From: Methylophaga sp.
GTDB taxonomy: Bacteria > Pseudomonadota > Gammaproteobacteria > Nitrosococcales > Methylophagaceae
Length of the DNA stretch: 64,000 bases
Direction of reading: 5' to 3'
Assembly (NCBI GenBank): GCA_002696735.1
Contig: NZSL01000007.1
Coordinates: forward strand, 283,347 to 347,346
Position 1 is the first letter of the stretch, and each line of letters starts with the position of its first letter. The notes beneath the pieces were generated by a model. That model ran no database searches. It worked only from the letters and a program-made list of their open reading frames with translations, and had not been told where the DNA came from. The position numbers and the translations under genes are program-made. This document shows positions 1 to 9,777 of this stretch, piece by piece.

Positions 1-47
1 GGAAGAAATCCTGTATCGAAGAAATTAAAAATTGGTGCGTTATTGTA

Positions 48-833
48 TCAAAATCCACGTAAAGCAAGCACTTCTCTTGCAGCCTGCCGTTTATCGCCTT
101 TACAGCTTATTGTCCGAGGTGCATCAAGAAATTTCAGGGTAAACCCTAAGTCACGATAGAGTTTTTTGATTTTATCCGTTGCCTGATTTGACAGTACCAC
201 TGGTCCGTCGTGATTTGCCAGCCACTCGGCTAATCGAACCTGGTCATCCCAGTCAAACCCCTGCTGGGAATATTGCCGAAATGGCACATCGTAGGGCGGA
301 TCAGCATAAATAAAATCATTCTGTCGGATATCCAGCTGGGCAAAATCCATATTGCTGAATTCCCACTGATTTAATACCGATTGGTAAGGCGCAAAATCAC
401 TTACATAATTGATTGTTTTGTAACGACCAAATGGCACGTTGTAACCACCCGTTTTATTAAAACGACATAGGCCGTTATAACCAGTGCGATTCAAGTAATA
501 AAATAATTGAGCACGTTCAGCGTCTGTATGTGCTGAAATATCATTGAACTGTTTACGATATTGGTAATAGAGCTGCTCATCATTGGCCAGTGGCAAATCA
601 ATTGTCAGACCTTGCTGCAGTTGCTGATAAAAATTGATTAAAGCCGGGTTCAGATCATTTAACAATGCTTTGTCGGGATTTAATCCCAACGCTACAGACA
701 ATCCACCGCAGAAAGGCTCGACCAGTCGATGTTCCGGAAACTGTTTCCATAATTTCAACAGTCTGGGAATTAACCAGCGTTTGCCACCAGCCCATTTTAG
801 CGGAGGTTTAAGCAAAGAAGCTTCTCTGGTCAT
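48..833 (-). CDS. dam: Dam-type DNA adenine N6-methyltransferase
   Basis: Class D12 (alpha group) adenine methyltransferase, expected to methylate the A of GATC and so mark DNA for mismatch repair and replication control. Visible motifs: KWAGGK at residues 13-18 followed by the EPFCGG glycine-rich SAM site (39-44), and the catalytic DPPY at 178-181. Its 261 residues are close to the usual 270-280. It is the first gene in the window, on the minus strand, and ends 47 bases from the edge. It lies downstream of lpd but a strong hairpin separates them, so it is probably not a core member of the pyruvate dehydrogenase operon. A restriction-modification methylase is the alternative, but no restriction gene is seen beside it. 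Confidence 0.88.
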   Translation of the reverse strand: MTREASLLKPPLKWAGGKRWLIPRLLKLWKQFPEHRLVEPFCGGLSVALGLNPDKALLNDLNPALINFYQQLQQGLTIDLPLANDEQLYYQYRKQFNDISAHTDAERAQLFYYLNRTGYNGLCRFNKTGGYNVPFGRYKTINYVSDFAPYQSVLNQWEFSNMDFAQLDIRQNDFIYADPPYDVPFRQYSQQGFDWDDQVRLAEWLANHDGPVVLSNQATDKIKKLYRDLGFTLKFLDAPRTISCKGDKRQAAREVLALRGF

Positions 834-904
834 AGCTGATTTATCACCGCTCGGTTCCGCTGCATGAAAAGCAGTTCATTACTGATTACTATATGAGGTT
901 ATTT

Positions 905-935
905 ATCCGTTCGAGACAAAAAGTCTCGAACGGAT
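905..935 (-). terminator. 13-bp perfect hairpin between lpd and dam
   Basis: Perfect inverted repeat, arms 905-917 and 923-935, with an AAAAA loop on the plus strand. It begins 10 bases past the lpd stop. On the minus strand the stem is followed by AAATAA rather than a T-run, so it is either a non-canonical terminator or an mRNA 3'-end stabiliser. Confidence 0.5.
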
Positions 936-944
936 AGACTGATA

Positions 945-2738
945 TTACTTGGAATGTAATGTTTTACGAGGTGGAATCAAATCCGTAATATTGCCTTCAG
1001 CCATTTCCGCAGCAAAGGCAAACGTTTCCGACAAGGTTGGATGTGGATGAATGCTTAATCCGATATCTTCTGCATCAGCCCCCATTTCCAGTGCCAATAC
1101 CGCTTCAGCGATTAATTCACCAGCATTGGGCCCTACAATACCTGCACCTAATAAACGCCCGGTTTCCTTATCAAACAAGGCTTTGGTCAGACCTTCATCA
1201 CGATCGACACTCAAACTACGACCGCTGGCAGCCCATGGGAAAGCACCTTTAACGTAATCAATGCCCTGTTTTTTCGCTTCATCTTCGCTGAGACCCATCC
1301 AGGCAACTTCAGGATCAGTATAGGCAACTGAAGGTATCGTCATCGGATCAAAGGCCACTTTTTTACCGGCAATATGCTCAGCAGCAACCTTACCTTCATG
1401 TGTTGCTTTATGAGCCAACATCGGTTGACCGACAATGTCACCAATCGCATAGATGTGCGGCATATTGGTCTGCATCTGCTGATTGACCTCAATAAAGCCA
1501 TAATCATTTACATCCACACCAGCAGCTTCTGCATTAATCAGTTTACCGTTGGGTGAACGGCCCACTGCGACCAGAATCTTGTCGTAGGTTTGTGGGTCCG
1601 GTGCATTATCACCTTCAAAGGTGACCTTCAGACCAGATTTTAACGCGTCGATTTTGCTGACTTTGGTTTTCAGATAAATCGCTTTGTATTGTTTCTGGAT
1701 ATGGTTATGTAACGGTTTAACCAGATCCTTATCAGCACCGGGGATCAGGCTGTCCTGTAATTCGACTACACTGATTTCAGAACCCAGAGCGTTGTATACG
1801 GTCGCCATTTCAAGACCGATAATGCCGCCACCAATGACCAGTAGCTTCTTAGGAATATCTTCGAGCTCCAGTGCATCAGTAGAATCCATCATTCGTGGAT
1901 CATCATTGGGAAATACCGGGATTTTCGTGACACGTGAACCCGCAGCAATAATGCAGTTTTCAAAACTGATGGTTTTATCGCCATCTTCCGTTTTGACCTG
2001 CATTACGTTGGTACCGGAGAACTGTGCTTCACCATGTACTACAGTTACTTTACGTTGCTTGGCCAACGCTGATAATCCTCCCGTCAGCTTGCCAACAATT
2101 CCGTCTTTCCAATCTGCGACTTTGCGAATATCAATTTTCGGTGCGCCAAAGGTCACCCCATTTTCAGCAATATGTTTTGCTTCATTAATTACGTGGGCGG
2201 TATGCAATAGAGCTTTTGAAGGAATACAACCAACATTCAGACACACCCCACCAATTCGTTGGTGACGTTCAATCAGAATCACCTGCTTGCCTAAATCAGC
2301 AGCACGAAATGCTGCCGTGTAACCACCGGGACCGGAACCTAATACAACTATTTCAGCATGCATATCAGCATCGGTAGGTACTTCAGATTTAGTTACAGCT
2401 GCTGCTTTGGGTTTTTCAGCAGGCTTTTCTGTTTCAGCGGGTTCTGACTGAGCAGTTTCTGCTTTAGGTGCTTCAGGTTTTTCTTCAGCTGCAGAATCCG
2501 CTTCGCTTTCAACAGAGAGAATGACATCACCCTGAGCGACCTTATCACCCACTTTTACGTTGATAGACTTAATGATGCCGGCAGCTGAACTTGGAATCTC
2601 CATCGCGGCTTTGTCAGATTCAAGCGTAATAATGTCCTGATTTTCACTAACTGAATCACCTTCAGCAACCAGGATTTCAATAATTTCAACCGCATCAAAA
2701 TCGCCGATATCCGGTACTTTGACTTCAATCAAACTCAT
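945..2738 (-). CDS. lpdA: Dihydrolipoamide dehydrogenase (E3) with N-terminal lipoyl domain
   Basis: E3 of pyruvate dehydrogenase: an FAD enzyme that reoxidises dihydrolipoamide and reduces NAD+. Residues 1-77 form a biotinyl/lipoyl domain with lipoyl-lysine K43 in the SDKAAMEIP turn. A Pro/Ala/Glu-rich linker runs to about 125, then the flavoprotein starts with GSGPGGY (about 135-141). The redox disulfide is C167/C172 in [13 protein letters not shown], and the C-terminal HPHPTLSE carries the catalytic His-Glu pair. At 597 residues it is longer than plain E3 (about 475) because of the lipoyl domain, an architecture known in some proteobacteria. It overlaps aceF by four bases (ATGA), so it is translationally coupled as the third gene of aceE-aceF-lpd. 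Confidence 0.95.
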   Translation of the reverse strand: MSLIEVKVPDIGDFDAVEIIEILVAEGDSVSENQDIITLESDKAAMEIPSSAAGIIKSINVKVGDKVAQGDVILSVESEADSAAEEKPEAPKAETAQSEPAETEKPAEKPKAAAVTKSEVPTDADMHAEIVVLGSGPGGYTAAFRAADLGKQVILIERHQRIGGVCLNVGCIPSKALLHTAHVINEAKHIAENGVTFGAPKIDIRKVADWKDGIVGKLTGGLSALAKQRKVTVVHGEAQFSGTNVMQVKTEDGDKTISFENCIIAAGSRVTKIPVFPNDDPRMMDSTDALELEDIPKKLLVIGGGIIGLEMATVYNALGSEISVVELQDSLIPGADKDLVKPLHNHIQKQYKAIYLKTKVSKIDALKSGLKVTFEGDNAPDPQTYDKILVAVGRSPNGKLINAEAAGVDVNDYGFIEVNQQMQTNMPHIYAIGDIVGQPMLAHKATHEGKVAAEHIAGKKVAFDPMTIPSVAYTDPEVAWMGLSEDEAKKQGIDYVKGAFPWAASGRSLSVDRDEGLTKALFDKETGRLLGAGIVGPNAGELIAEAVLALEMGADAEDIGLSIHPHPTLSETFAFAAEMAEGNITDLIPPRKTLHSK

Positions 2739-4060
2739 AACAAGACCTTTCTGATATCAGACAACATGTTATTCAGCATCACCGTAAAGCGTGCACCGGC
2801 AGCGCCATCTATCACTCTATGATCATATGAAATCGACAATGGCAACATCAGTCGTGGTTCAAATTCTTTTCCGTTCCAGATTGGTTTCATCTGGTGTTTA
2901 CTGACGCCAAGAATGGCGACTTCAGGAGCATTCACAATCGGGGTAAAGAATTGACCACCGATACCGCCAAGGCTGGAAATAGAGAATGTTCCGCCCTGTA
3001 AATCCTTGGCTGTTAATGTTCCTTCACGGGCCCGGGAACTGATTTCGCCCAGTTCACCGGCAAGTTCGAGAAAGCCTTTTTTATCAACGTCACGAATCAC
3101 CGGCACCATCAAACCGTTTGGCGTATCAACAGCCACACCAATGTTGTAATACTTTTTGTAAATCAGGCTTTGTTTATCTTCGCTTAACGAAGCATTAAAT
3201 TCCGGATACTGTTTCAAACAAGCAACAACGGCTTTCATAATGAATACCAATGGTGTCAGGCCGACACCTTTCTTGGCAGCCATTTCTTTGTTTTCTTGGC
3301 GGAATTCTTCCAATTCGGTGATATCAGCTTCATCAAACTGTGTGACATGTGGAATATTTAACCAGCATGCATGCAGATGTTTGCCGGAAATTTTCTTGAT
3401 CCGTGATAATTCTTTGCTTTCGATTTCGCCAAACTGTTCAAAGTTAATGACTGGAACCGATGGAATACCAGTGCCTTCAGCAGCTTTTGGTGCAGGTGCA
3501 TTCATCACCTGTTTAACAAAATTCTGCACGTCTTCTTTGGTAATACGGCCTTTTTGACCACTGCCGACAACTGCAGCCAAAGGAACACCTAATTCACGTG
3601 CAAACTGCCGTACTGAAGGTGATGCATGTGAAGGTTTTTTAGCTGAACCGGTATCCGGTGCATAAGGTAATGTTTCAGTTCTTTCTGGCTCAGGATTCGC
3701 TACTGTAGGAGTAGGAGTTGGCGCCGGTTTACTCTCAGCCGCAGCAGGTTTTTCTTTCTCTGCTGGTTTGCTCTCAGCTGCTTTTTCAGCCGGCTTTTCG
3801 TTTTCTTCAGCACCGGCATCAGAAGATTCAATCAAGGCAATAACTGAACCTTCACTGACTTTATCACCCACTTTGACTTTCATTTCCTTAATGGTGCCGC
3901 TTAACGATGATGGAATTTCCATCATCGCTTTATCGGATTCAATGGTAATCACTTCCTGATCAGCATTGATTGAATCACCTTCAGCAACTAACACTTCGAT
4001 AATTTCGACACTGTCAAAATCACCAATGTCCGGGACTTTTAATTCGATTAAATCTGCCAT
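2735..4060 (-). CDS. aceF: Dihydrolipoamide acetyltransferase (E2) of pyruvate dehydrogenase
   Basis: E2 core of the pyruvate dehydrogenase complex; transfers the acetyl group from lipoamide to CoA. Order of domains: one lipoyl domain (1-80, lipoyl K44 in [10 protein letters not shown]), an Ala/Pro/Glu-rich swinging linker (about 80-145), a peripheral subunit-binding domain (about 148-186, [10 protein letters not shown] and GRITKEDV), and the acyltransferase domain with catalytic DHRVIDG near residue 412. It has 441 residues and a single lipoyl domain, whereas E. coli E2 has three and about 630. A second lipoyl domain sits on the neighbouring E3. It begins 3 bases after the aceE stop. Confidence 0.95.
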   Translation of the reverse strand: MADLIELKVPDIGDFDSVEIIEVLVAEGDSINADQEVITIESDKAMMEIPSSLSGTIKEMKVKVGDKVSEGSVIALIESSDAGAEENEKPAEKAAESKPAEKEKPAAAESKPAPTPTPTVANPEPERTETLPYAPDTGSAKKPSHASPSVRQFARELGVPLAAVVGSGQKGRITKEDVQNFVKQVMNAPAPKAAEGTGIPSVPVINFEQFGEIESKELSRIKKISGKHLHACWLNIPHVTQFDEADITELEEFRQENKEMAAKKGVGLTPLVFIMKAVVACLKQYPEFNASLSEDKQSLIYKKYYNIGVAVDTPNGLMVPVIRDVDKKGFLELAGELGEISSRAREGTLTAKDLQGGTFSISSLGGIGGQFFTPIVNAPEVAILGVSKHQMKPIWNGKEFEPRLMLPLSISYDHRVIDGAAGARFTVMLNNMLSDIRKVLL

Positions 4061-4063
4061 GTT

Positions 4064-6739
4064 TTAAACCTTCACTGGATTCGTTGCGTCAGCATCAATC
4101 TTGTACTGTTTGATGGCTTTGGCAACCACATCATATTTAATAGTGCCTTCATCAGCCAGCGCGCTGAGCGTGGCAACAACCACATGATAACGATCCACTT
4201 CAAAGAAGCTACGTAATCTTTCACGGGTATCACTGCGGCCAAAACCGTCAGTACCCAAAACAACATAACGTTGTTTGATCCAGGGACGTAATTGCTCAGC
4301 ATACAGACGCATATAATCTGTGGAAGCCACCACAACCCCATCCTGCTCATCCATGCATTGTGAAATGTAGCTGCGTTTTTTCTCAGCAGTTGGGTGCAGA
4401 CGGTTATAACGATCAACATCCATGCCTTCACGAACCAGTTCGTTCACACTGGTCGCACTCCATACATTGGCAGAGACATTCCAGTCTTTCTCAAGCATTT
4501 CAGCCGCGGCTTCAACTTCACGCAAAATGGTACCGCTACCAATCAATTGCGCTTTAACTTTGTGTTTTCCGCCAGATTTAAGCTTATACAGACCTTTTAT
4601 GATGCCCTCTTCCGAACCTTCAGGCATTGCCGGATGAGTATAGTTTTCGTTCATCGCAGTAATGTAATAGAACACACCTTCCTGATTTTCGTACATCCGG
4701 CGCATACCTTCATGAACGATAACAGCCATTTCATAGGCATAAGTCGGATCGTAGCTCAGGCAGTTAGGAATGGTATTAGCCAGAATCAGACTGTGACCAT
4801 CCTGATGCTGCAAGCCTTCACCATTTAATGTCGTGCGACCTGCTGTACCACCGATGAGGAAGCCTTTGGCCTGAATATCACCAGCCAACCAGCACAAATC
4901 ACCTACCCGTTGGAAACCAAACATTGAGTAGTAAATATAGAACGGCACCATATTCACGTTGTAGTTGGAATAAGCCGTTGCTGCAGAAACCCACTCAGAC
5001 ATCGAACCGGCTTCGTTAATACCTTCTTCCAGGATCTGGCCTTTAGTGTCTTCGCGATACCACATGACCTTGCCTGAGTCTTCTGGTTCATACATCTGGC
5101 CGGAAGATGAATAGATACCAATCGAACGGAACAAGCCTTCCATACCAAAGGTACGTGCTTCATCGGGCACGATTGGAACGATGTTTTTACCGATTTTCTT
5201 ATCACGAATTAATGCGGTTAATATCCGGACAAAGGCCATGGTGGTAGATAACTCACGATCACCACTGTCTTTCAGTACTGCATCAAAAATGCTTAATGGC
5301 GGAATTTCCAATGCAGGGGCACTGTGATTCCGTTTAGGGATAAATCCACCTAATTCTTTACGACGTTCCAGCAGGTACTTTTTCTCCGCGCTGTCATCAT
5401 CCAGTTTGATATATGGAATTTCTTCAATTTCATCATCAGGAATAGGAATATTGAAACGATCACGGAAGCGTTTCATGTGCTCCAGTTCCATTTTTTTCTG
5501 CTGATGCGTTGTGTTCTGACCTTCACCCGCCTGCCCCAGACCATAACCTTTAACGGTTTTAGCCAGGATAACAGTTGGTTGGCCGACATGATCTACTGCT
5601 TGTTTATATGCTGCGTAAATCTTGCGTGGATCGTGACCACCACGACTCAAGTGCCAGATATCCTCGTCGGTCATGTCTGAGACCATATCGAGCAATTCCG
5701 GATATTTACCAAAGAAGTGCTTGCGCACATAGGCGCCGTCTTTGGCTTTGTAATTCTGATATTCGCCGTCAACCACTTCTTCCATGCGTTTCAGCAACCA
5801 GCCATCGGTATCACGAGCCAGCAATTGATCCCAGCCGCTGCCCCAGATGACTTTTAATACATTCCAGCCAGCGCCACGGAATAAGGCTTCCAGTTCCTGA
5901 ATAATCTTGCCGTTACCACGAACCGGACCATCAAGACGTTGCAGGTTACAGTTCACTACAAAGATAAGGTTGTCGAGTTTTTCACGACCGGCCAGGGTGA
6001 TTGCACCCAAAGATTCCGGCTCATCCATCTCGCCATCGCCTAAGTAAGCCCACACATGGCGGCCTGCTGTTTTGGCAATTTCACGATGATGCATGTACTT
6101 CATGAATCGTGCCTGGTAGATCGACAGAATCGGTCCAAGTCCCATTGATACTGTCGGGAATTGCCAGTAATCAGGCATTAGCCATGGATGTGGATAGGAA
6201 GACAGGCCTTTGCCATCGACTTCAAAACGGAAATTATCCAGTTGTTCTTCGGTCAGACGACCTTCAAGGAAAGAACGGGCGTAAATACCCGGTGCAGAGT
6301 GACCTTGAACAAACACCATATCGGCGCCGTCTTCATGATCATTACCTCTGTAGAAGTGATTAAAACCGACATCATAAAGTGTTGCGGCTGATGAGAAGCT
6401 CGCAATATGTCCACCGACTGCGCCAGGTTTCATATTGGCTTTAACCACCATCGCCATCGCGTTCCAACGGATATAAGAGCGTAGTTTATGCTCCATTGCC
6501 TGGTCACCGGGGATACGTTCCTGCTGGTCCACCGGAATGGTATTAACGTATGCAGTATTGGCACTGTATGGCAGGTTTACCCCACTACGGCGGGCCTTAT
6601 CAATAAGTTTTTCAATAATGAAATGGGCTTTTTCGTCACCGGCCGCTTCCAGCACAGATTCCAGAGCGTCCAACCATTCTTGCGTTTCTTGTGGATCGTG
6701 ATCGACAAAATCAGTCATATATACCTTCTTAAATCTCAA
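4064..6739 (-). CDS. aceE: Pyruvate dehydrogenase E1 component (homodimeric type)
   Basis: Thiamin-diphosphate-dependent decarboxylase that oxidises pyruvate and acetylates the lipoyl group of E2. Its 891 residues match the homodimeric AceE type (E. coli 887), not the alpha/beta type. The ThDP motif is GDGEMDEPE near residue 231, closing with NCNLQRLDG about 28 residues later. First gene of aceE-aceF-lpd. No pdhR-type regulator is adjacent. The 158 bases upstream are AT-rich and should hold the promoter. Confidence 0.96.
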   Translation of the reverse strand: MRFKKVYMTDFVDHDPQETQEWLDALESVLEAAGDEKAHFIIEKLIDKARRSGVNLPYSANTAYVNTIPVDQQERIPGDQAMEHKLRSYIRWNAMAMVVKANMKPGAVGGHIASFSSAATLYDVGFNHFYRGNDHEDGADMVFVQGHSAPGIYARSFLEGRLTEEQLDNFRFEVDGKGLSSYPHPWLMPDYWQFPTVSMGLGPILSIYQARFMKYMHHREIAKTAGRHVWAYLGDGEMDEPESLGAITLAGREKLDNLIFVVNCNLQRLDGPVRGNGKIIQELEALFRGAGWNVLKVIWGSGWDQLLARDTDGWLLKRMEEVVDGEYQNYKAKDGAYVRKHFFGKYPELLDMVSDMTDEDIWHLSRGGHDPRKIYAAYKQAVDHVGQPTVILAKTVKGYGLGQAGEGQNTTHQQKKMELEHMKRFRDRFNIPIPDDEIEEIPYIKLDDDSAEKKYLLERRKELGGFIPKRNHSAPALEIPPLSIFDAVLKDSGDRELSTTMAFVRILTALIRDKKIGKNIVPIVPDEARTFGMEGLFRSIGIYSSSGQMYEPEDSGKVMWYREDTKGQILEEGINEAGSMSEWVSAATAYSNYNVNMVPFYIYYSMFGFQRVGDLCWLAGDIQAKGFLIGGTAGRTTLNGEGLQHQDGHSLILANTIPNCLSYDPTYAYEMAVIVHEGMRRMYENQEGVFYYITAMNENYTHPAMPEGSEEGIIKGLYKLKSGGKHKVKAQLIGSGTILREVEAAAEMLEKDWNVSANVWSATSVNELVREGMDVDRYNRLHPTAEKKRSYISQCMDEQDGVVVASTDYMRLYAEQLRPWIKQRYVVLGTDGFGRSDTRERLRSFFEVDRYHVVVATLSALADEGTIKYDVVAKAIKQYKIDADATNPVKV

Positions 6740-6897
6740 CGCGATAAATTACAGCCGCACATTGTAACAGTTTTTGTTTAATTCACACTGCAGCACGCCG
6801 ACAAAAGCGTGCTACAGCGCCATTCTGACAAGAAAATCAAAACCTTGTGGAAAAAATTTATAACAAAAAACTGCTGTAAAAGCCGGTTAAATAAGCT

Positions 6898-7500
6898 TTA
6901 TGAAGCGGTTGATTGACTACGCCTGCGCTGGCTGAATACCCTGAAGCCAAGCAACAGGATAGCAATGAAAAAATAAATTAATGGTTCAGTTTTATCTTGC
7001 TTGACCAGCATATAAAAATGCACACAAGAAAGCACGACAATAAGATAAATTAAATAATGTAATTTTTTCCAGCGACGACCACCAAGGCGTTTCATCATCT
7101 TGTCGGTAGAGGTAACCGTTAATGGAATCAGCAAGACAAAGCTGATAAAACCAATGGTTATAAAAGGACGTTTAACAATATCCAGCCATATCTCCTGTAC
7201 ATCAAAAAACTGGTCCAGTCCGAGATACAGCAGCATATGCACGCTGGCATAAAAGAAAGCAAAAAGTCCCAGCATTCGGCGAAAGCGGATAAAGTGATTG
7301 ATACCCGTCAGTTTACGTAGCGGTGATATCAACAAAGTCACCATAATAAAGCGCAATGCCCATACGCCGGTGTCCCGAGTTACCGCTTCTATAGGATTAG
7401 CACCCAGCTGATCGGTCAGCAATGCATAGATCAGCCAGCTAAGCGGTAATAACGAAATGATAAAAACCAGCCGTTTCAGACTGGTGATATGTTTTTGCAT
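6898..7500 (-). CDS. msrQ: MsrQ, haem b membrane subunit of periplasmic Met-sulfoxide reductase
   Basis: Ferric-reductase-like inner-membrane protein (YedZ family) that passes quinone-derived electrons to periplasmic MsrP for repair of methionine sulfoxide. It has 200 residues, as usual, with about six hydrophobic helices. Histidines in helices, for example FFYASVHMLLYL (near 85) and LHYLIYLIVVLSCVHF (near 150), are the expected haem ligands. Its start overlaps the msrP stop by one base (TGATG), so the two are translationally coupled. Last gene of a doxX-msrP-msrQ run. Confidence 0.93.
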   Translation of the reverse strand: MQKHITSLKRLVFIISLLPLSWLIYALLTDQLGANPIEAVTRDTGVWALRFIMVTLLISPLRKLTGINHFIRFRRMLGLFAFFYASVHMLLYLGLDQFFDVQEIWLDIVKRPFITIGFISFVLLIPLTVTSTDKMMKRLGGRRWKKLHYLIYLIVVLSCVHFYMLVKQDKTEPLIYFFIAILLLGFRVFSQRRRSQSTAS

Positions 7501-8456
7501 CAGAAATATCGTTTAAGATCCATGCCGCTATACAGCTCTGCGACTTCGTCTCCATAGCCATTGAACATCAGCGTTTCTCGTTTAAGAAACTCACCAATGC
7601 GTCTTTCCCGTCGCTGGCTCCAGCGTGGATGGTTCACATCCGGGTTTACATTTGAATAAAAACCATACTCACCGGCATTAGCCTGAACCCAGGCGGTTAA
7701 TGGCATTTCTTCAACAAAACGGATCCGCACGATGGATTTGATGCTTTTAAAACCATATTTCCACGGTACCACCAGACGGATCGGCGCCCCGTTTTGCCCC
7801 GGCATTTCACGGCCATACAAACCAACAGCCAGCAACGTTAGAGGATGCATGGCTTCATCCATGCGCAATCCTTCACGATAAGGCCAATTTAACACGCGAC
7901 GACGTTGTCCCGGCATCTGCTCAGGATCATACAACGTGGTAAACTCAACAAATTTGGCTTTGGAGTTGGGTTGAGCCTGTTTAAGGATTTCGGCTAACGG
8001 AAAACCTACCCAGGGAATCACCATCGACCAGCCTTCAACACAACGCAGACGATAAATACGCTCTTCCAATGTCTGGGTTTTGATTAGCTCACTGTAATCA
8101 TATTTACCTGGTTTATCGCACTCACCATCCACAGTAATCATCCATGGCTCGCTGCGATCAGGAAAATCGGCAGCTAATGCCGAGGGTGATTCCTTGTCAG
8201 TGCCAAATTCATAGAAATTGTTATAGGTGGTAATAGATTCATATGTCGTTGTTTTTTCCTCAGTGGAAAAATCGCTTTGCTGCAAATCAGTAAAAGCTTC
8301 TCCGGTTGGTGCTTTAGCAGCGAAACTCAGTGGCATTGCACTTGCTGCAGCCAATCCCGCTGCACCATTAATAAATTGTCGACGGTTCAAATAGACCTGA
8401 TAGTCCGTGACTTCTGACTCAGGAATATCCCACGAATGTTTTTTACGAATCCACAT
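7500..8456 (-). CDS. msrP: MsrP, Tat-exported molybdopterin Met-sulfoxide reductase
   Basis: Periplasmic molybdoenzyme of the sulfite-oxidase fold (YedY) that reduces protein methionine sulfoxide with electrons from MsrQ. The N-terminus has a twin-arginine signal ([11 protein letters not shown], then a hydrophobic stretch ending SFAAKA). The molybdenum-ligating Cys is in [11 protein letters not shown] near residue 138. I chose the ATG at 8456 because GAGG lies 6 bases upstream; the in-frame ATG at 8468 has no such site. With this start the gene overlaps doxX by 14 bases. Length 318 residues, near the family norm of about 330. Confidence 0.93.
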   Translation of the reverse strand: MWIRKKHSWDIPESEVTDYQVYLNRRQFINGAAGLAAASAMPLSFAAKAPTGEAFTDLQQSDFSTEEKTTTYESITTYNNFYEFGTDKESPSALAADFPDRSEPWMITVDGECDKPGKYDYSELIKTQTLEERIYRLRCVEGWSMVIPWVGFPLAEILKQAQPNSKAKFVEFTTLYDPEQMPGQRRRVLNWPYREGLRMDEAMHPLTLLAVGLYGREMPGQNGAPIRLVVPWKYGFKSIKSIVRIRFVEEMPLTAWVQANAGEYGFYSNVNPDVNHPRWSQRRERRIGEFLKRETLMFNGYGDEVAELYSGMDLKRYF

Positions 8457-9078
8457 GATGCACCTCATTTGCCATATAACGTTTGGCTAACCAGTAATCA
8501 ATACTGATATATCGACCAGCCCCGATAAAGAACAATGCCAGCAACATCACAAAATAGGTTGCGGCAAACTCTATACCATTATTGAGTACAACAAAGCTGC
8601 CATGTTCCGTCAGCCAGCTATAATTTCCATATTCCTGAAGGATTGATTTGGCCCGGTCCAAACGATCTATCGCTTCCGCCGCGTTTTCAGCAGCAAATGC
8701 ACTCATCGGATCATGAATTGCTTGCCAGCCGTTTTTCCAGTGCACACTGAACGCAGCAACCAGCATGGTAATCATCAATGGAATGCTGACCCAGCGCACG
8801 GCAAGTCCCAACAATAATAAAATAGCGCCAAAATACTCTGCTCCCCAAGCCATATAAGCCATCAGCTCAGGAAACGGTAACCCCAATCCCCAGTCCGGAT
8901 TAGCAAACCAGTCTATGGTGCTTTGTAATGAACTCTCGGGATTGAATGGATTCCATTTGTTATTGGCAGCTACCCAGAAAACCGGTATCAGGTAAGCTCT
9001 CAATAATAAAGGCGCCAAAAAGTCCACTTTACGCGTGGTATTCAATGACCACTGTAAGTTTTTTAACAACTGGATCAT
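8443..9078 (-). CDS. DoxX-family membrane protein
   Basis: Inner-membrane protein of the DoxX family, 211 residues with four hydrophobic helices (near residues 24-40, 70-95, 98-115 and 170-190). There is an insertion of about 50 residues between the third and fourth helices, so it is longer than simple DoxX proteins (about 140). DoxX genes (HvfX) accompany HvfA/bufferin precursor genes. Here it follows such a precursor directly, after a terminator-like hairpin, and overlaps msrP. The molecular role of DoxX is poorly defined; an electron or sulfur/redox function in the membrane is an inference from context. Confidence 0.85.
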   Translation of the reverse strand: MIQLLKNLQWSLNTTRKVDFLAPLLLRAYLIPVFWVAANNKWNPFNPESSLQSTIDWFANPDWGLGLPFPELMAYMAWGAEYFGAILLLLGLAVRWVSIPLMITMLVAAFSVHWKNGWQAIHDPMSAFAAENAAEAIDRLDRAKSILQEYGNYSWLTEHGSFVVLNNGIEFAATYFVMLLALFFIGAGRYISIDYWLAKRYMANEVHHVDS

Positions 9079-9096
9079 AGTGGTTGTCCCTAGAAG

Positions 9097-9125
9097 AAAA
9101 ACAGGGGCTTGCAGCCCCTGTTTTT
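9097..9125. terminator. Bidirectional terminator between precursor and doxX
   Basis: Eight-bp GC-rich stem (9102-9109 with 9113-9120, loop TGC) extended by A5/T5 arms at 9097-9101 and 9121-9125, giving a T-run on either strand. It lies 22 bases after the precursor stop and 18 bases before doxX. It probably stops most precursor transcripts and lets some read through, so the small protein is made in excess over DoxX-MsrPQ. Confidence 0.8.
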
Positions 9126-9147
9126 AATATGAATCACAAATACCGGA

Positions 9148-9441
9148 TTATTTATTACCGCATTTTGCTTCACCACATTTGCCTTCAGCATCTTTTTTGC
9201 TGTCTTCGCCACATTTGGCTTCACCGCATTTGCCTTCAGCATCTTTTTTACTGTCTTCACCACACTTGGCTTCGCCACATTTCCCTTCTTCGTGATGTTT
9301 AGCCAATTGCATGTATCCATGACTTAATTCGGTTGATTGGAATGGATTGCTATCTGCAGCAGCAATTGGTGAAAAAGCCAGACCTGCAGTCATCGCTGCA
9401 CTGGCAGCCAATGCGATAGAAGTTTTTTTGTTCATAGCCAT
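9148..9441 (-). CDS. HvfA/bufferin-like secreted Cys-repeat peptide (RiPP precursor family)
   Basis: A 97-residue low-complexity protein. Residues 1-29 are a Sec signal peptide ending SPIAAA, then the family-typical NPF..TELSHGYMQLA segment (32-47), then three EGKCGEAKCG units separated by EDSKKDA. All six cysteines (55, 60, 72, 77, 89, 94) lie in KCG triplets. This matches the HvfA/bufferin group, whose EGKCG cysteines are modified by an MNIO (DUF692) enzyme with a DUF2063 partner and which are linked to copper handling. Neither enzyme gene is in this window. Start chosen at 9441 because AAGGA lies 8 bases upstream; an in-frame start at 9525 would add 28 residues and spoil the signal peptide. 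Confidence 0.82.
   Translation of the reverse strand: MAMNKKTSIALAASAAMTAGLAFSPIAAADSNPFQSTELSHGYMQLAKHHEEGKCGEAKCGEDSKKDAEGKCGEAKCGEDSKKDAEGKCGEAKCGNK
9157..9288 (-). repeat. 51-bp coding tandem repeat (2.6 copies)
   Basis: Encodes EGKCGEAKCGEDSKKDA twice and then EGKCGEAKCG. The units are nearly identical at DNA level, so copy number may vary between strains. Confidence 0.9.
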
Positions 9442-9777
9442 GTTTAAATTCCTTATGTATTGAGTCACATGATTAACCCGACTTTCATAACCGGGCTTGT
9501 TGACATAGACTGACCAGCAAATCATTTGTTACAAACTTTTATGCGATTTTCTGAAAAACACCTGTCTTTTTAGTCAAAAAACATTTTTTGATTGCTGCCT
9601 TTCGTTATCGAATTCACTAAGTCGATCACCATACATAAAATGCACTTCGAATGATCGACCACAAACTTTTTTACTTGCAGGCACAAGATGCATCCGTTAT
9701 TAATATCAGCTGTTTCGTAAGGCCTATACATTTGAGGCATTAGACTAGGCTGCTGGCGTCAGGATTCATTAACAAAC
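9442..9777. other. Divergent intergenic region, precursor versus ECF sigma
   Basis: 336 bases between two divergent genes. It holds the candidate ECF promoter on the minus strand. The decamer ACAAACTTTT occurs twice, at 9531-9540 and 9661-9670. No convincing second ECF promoter for the sigma gene was seen, and no ORF with a ribosome site. Confidence 0.6.
9506..9533 (-). promoter_or_regulatory. Candidate ECF-sigma promoter of the precursor gene
   Basis: On the minus strand a TGTAACA -35-like element (9527-9533) is followed after a 17-base spacer by GTCTA (9506-9510), a layout typical of ECF sigma promoters. It lies about 65 bases before the precursor start and faces away from the ECF sigma gene. 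Judged by eye only. Confidence 0.38.

Noticed and set aside
1684..2265. 193-codon open frame antisense to lpd
   Set aside because: Lies wholly inside the conserved E3 domain in antisense; composition is a shadow of the real frame.
4072..4431. 119-codon minus-strand frame within aceE
   Set aside because: Out-of-frame shadow inside the conserved C-terminal part of E1.
6792..6813. Hairpin AGCACGC/GCGTGCT upstream of aceE as a terminator of msrQ
   Set aside because: Only a 7-bp stem with an 8-base loop and no T-run; too weak to call.
9157..9288. Tandem repeat as a CRISPR array
   Set aside because: The units are 51 bp, multiples of three, contiguous and coding, with no unique spacers.
9084..9302. 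Open frames opposite and offset to the Cys-repeat gene (Leu/His/Cys-rich)
   Set aside because: Produced by the tandem repeat read in the wrong frame; the minus-strand frame has the signal peptide and ribosome site.
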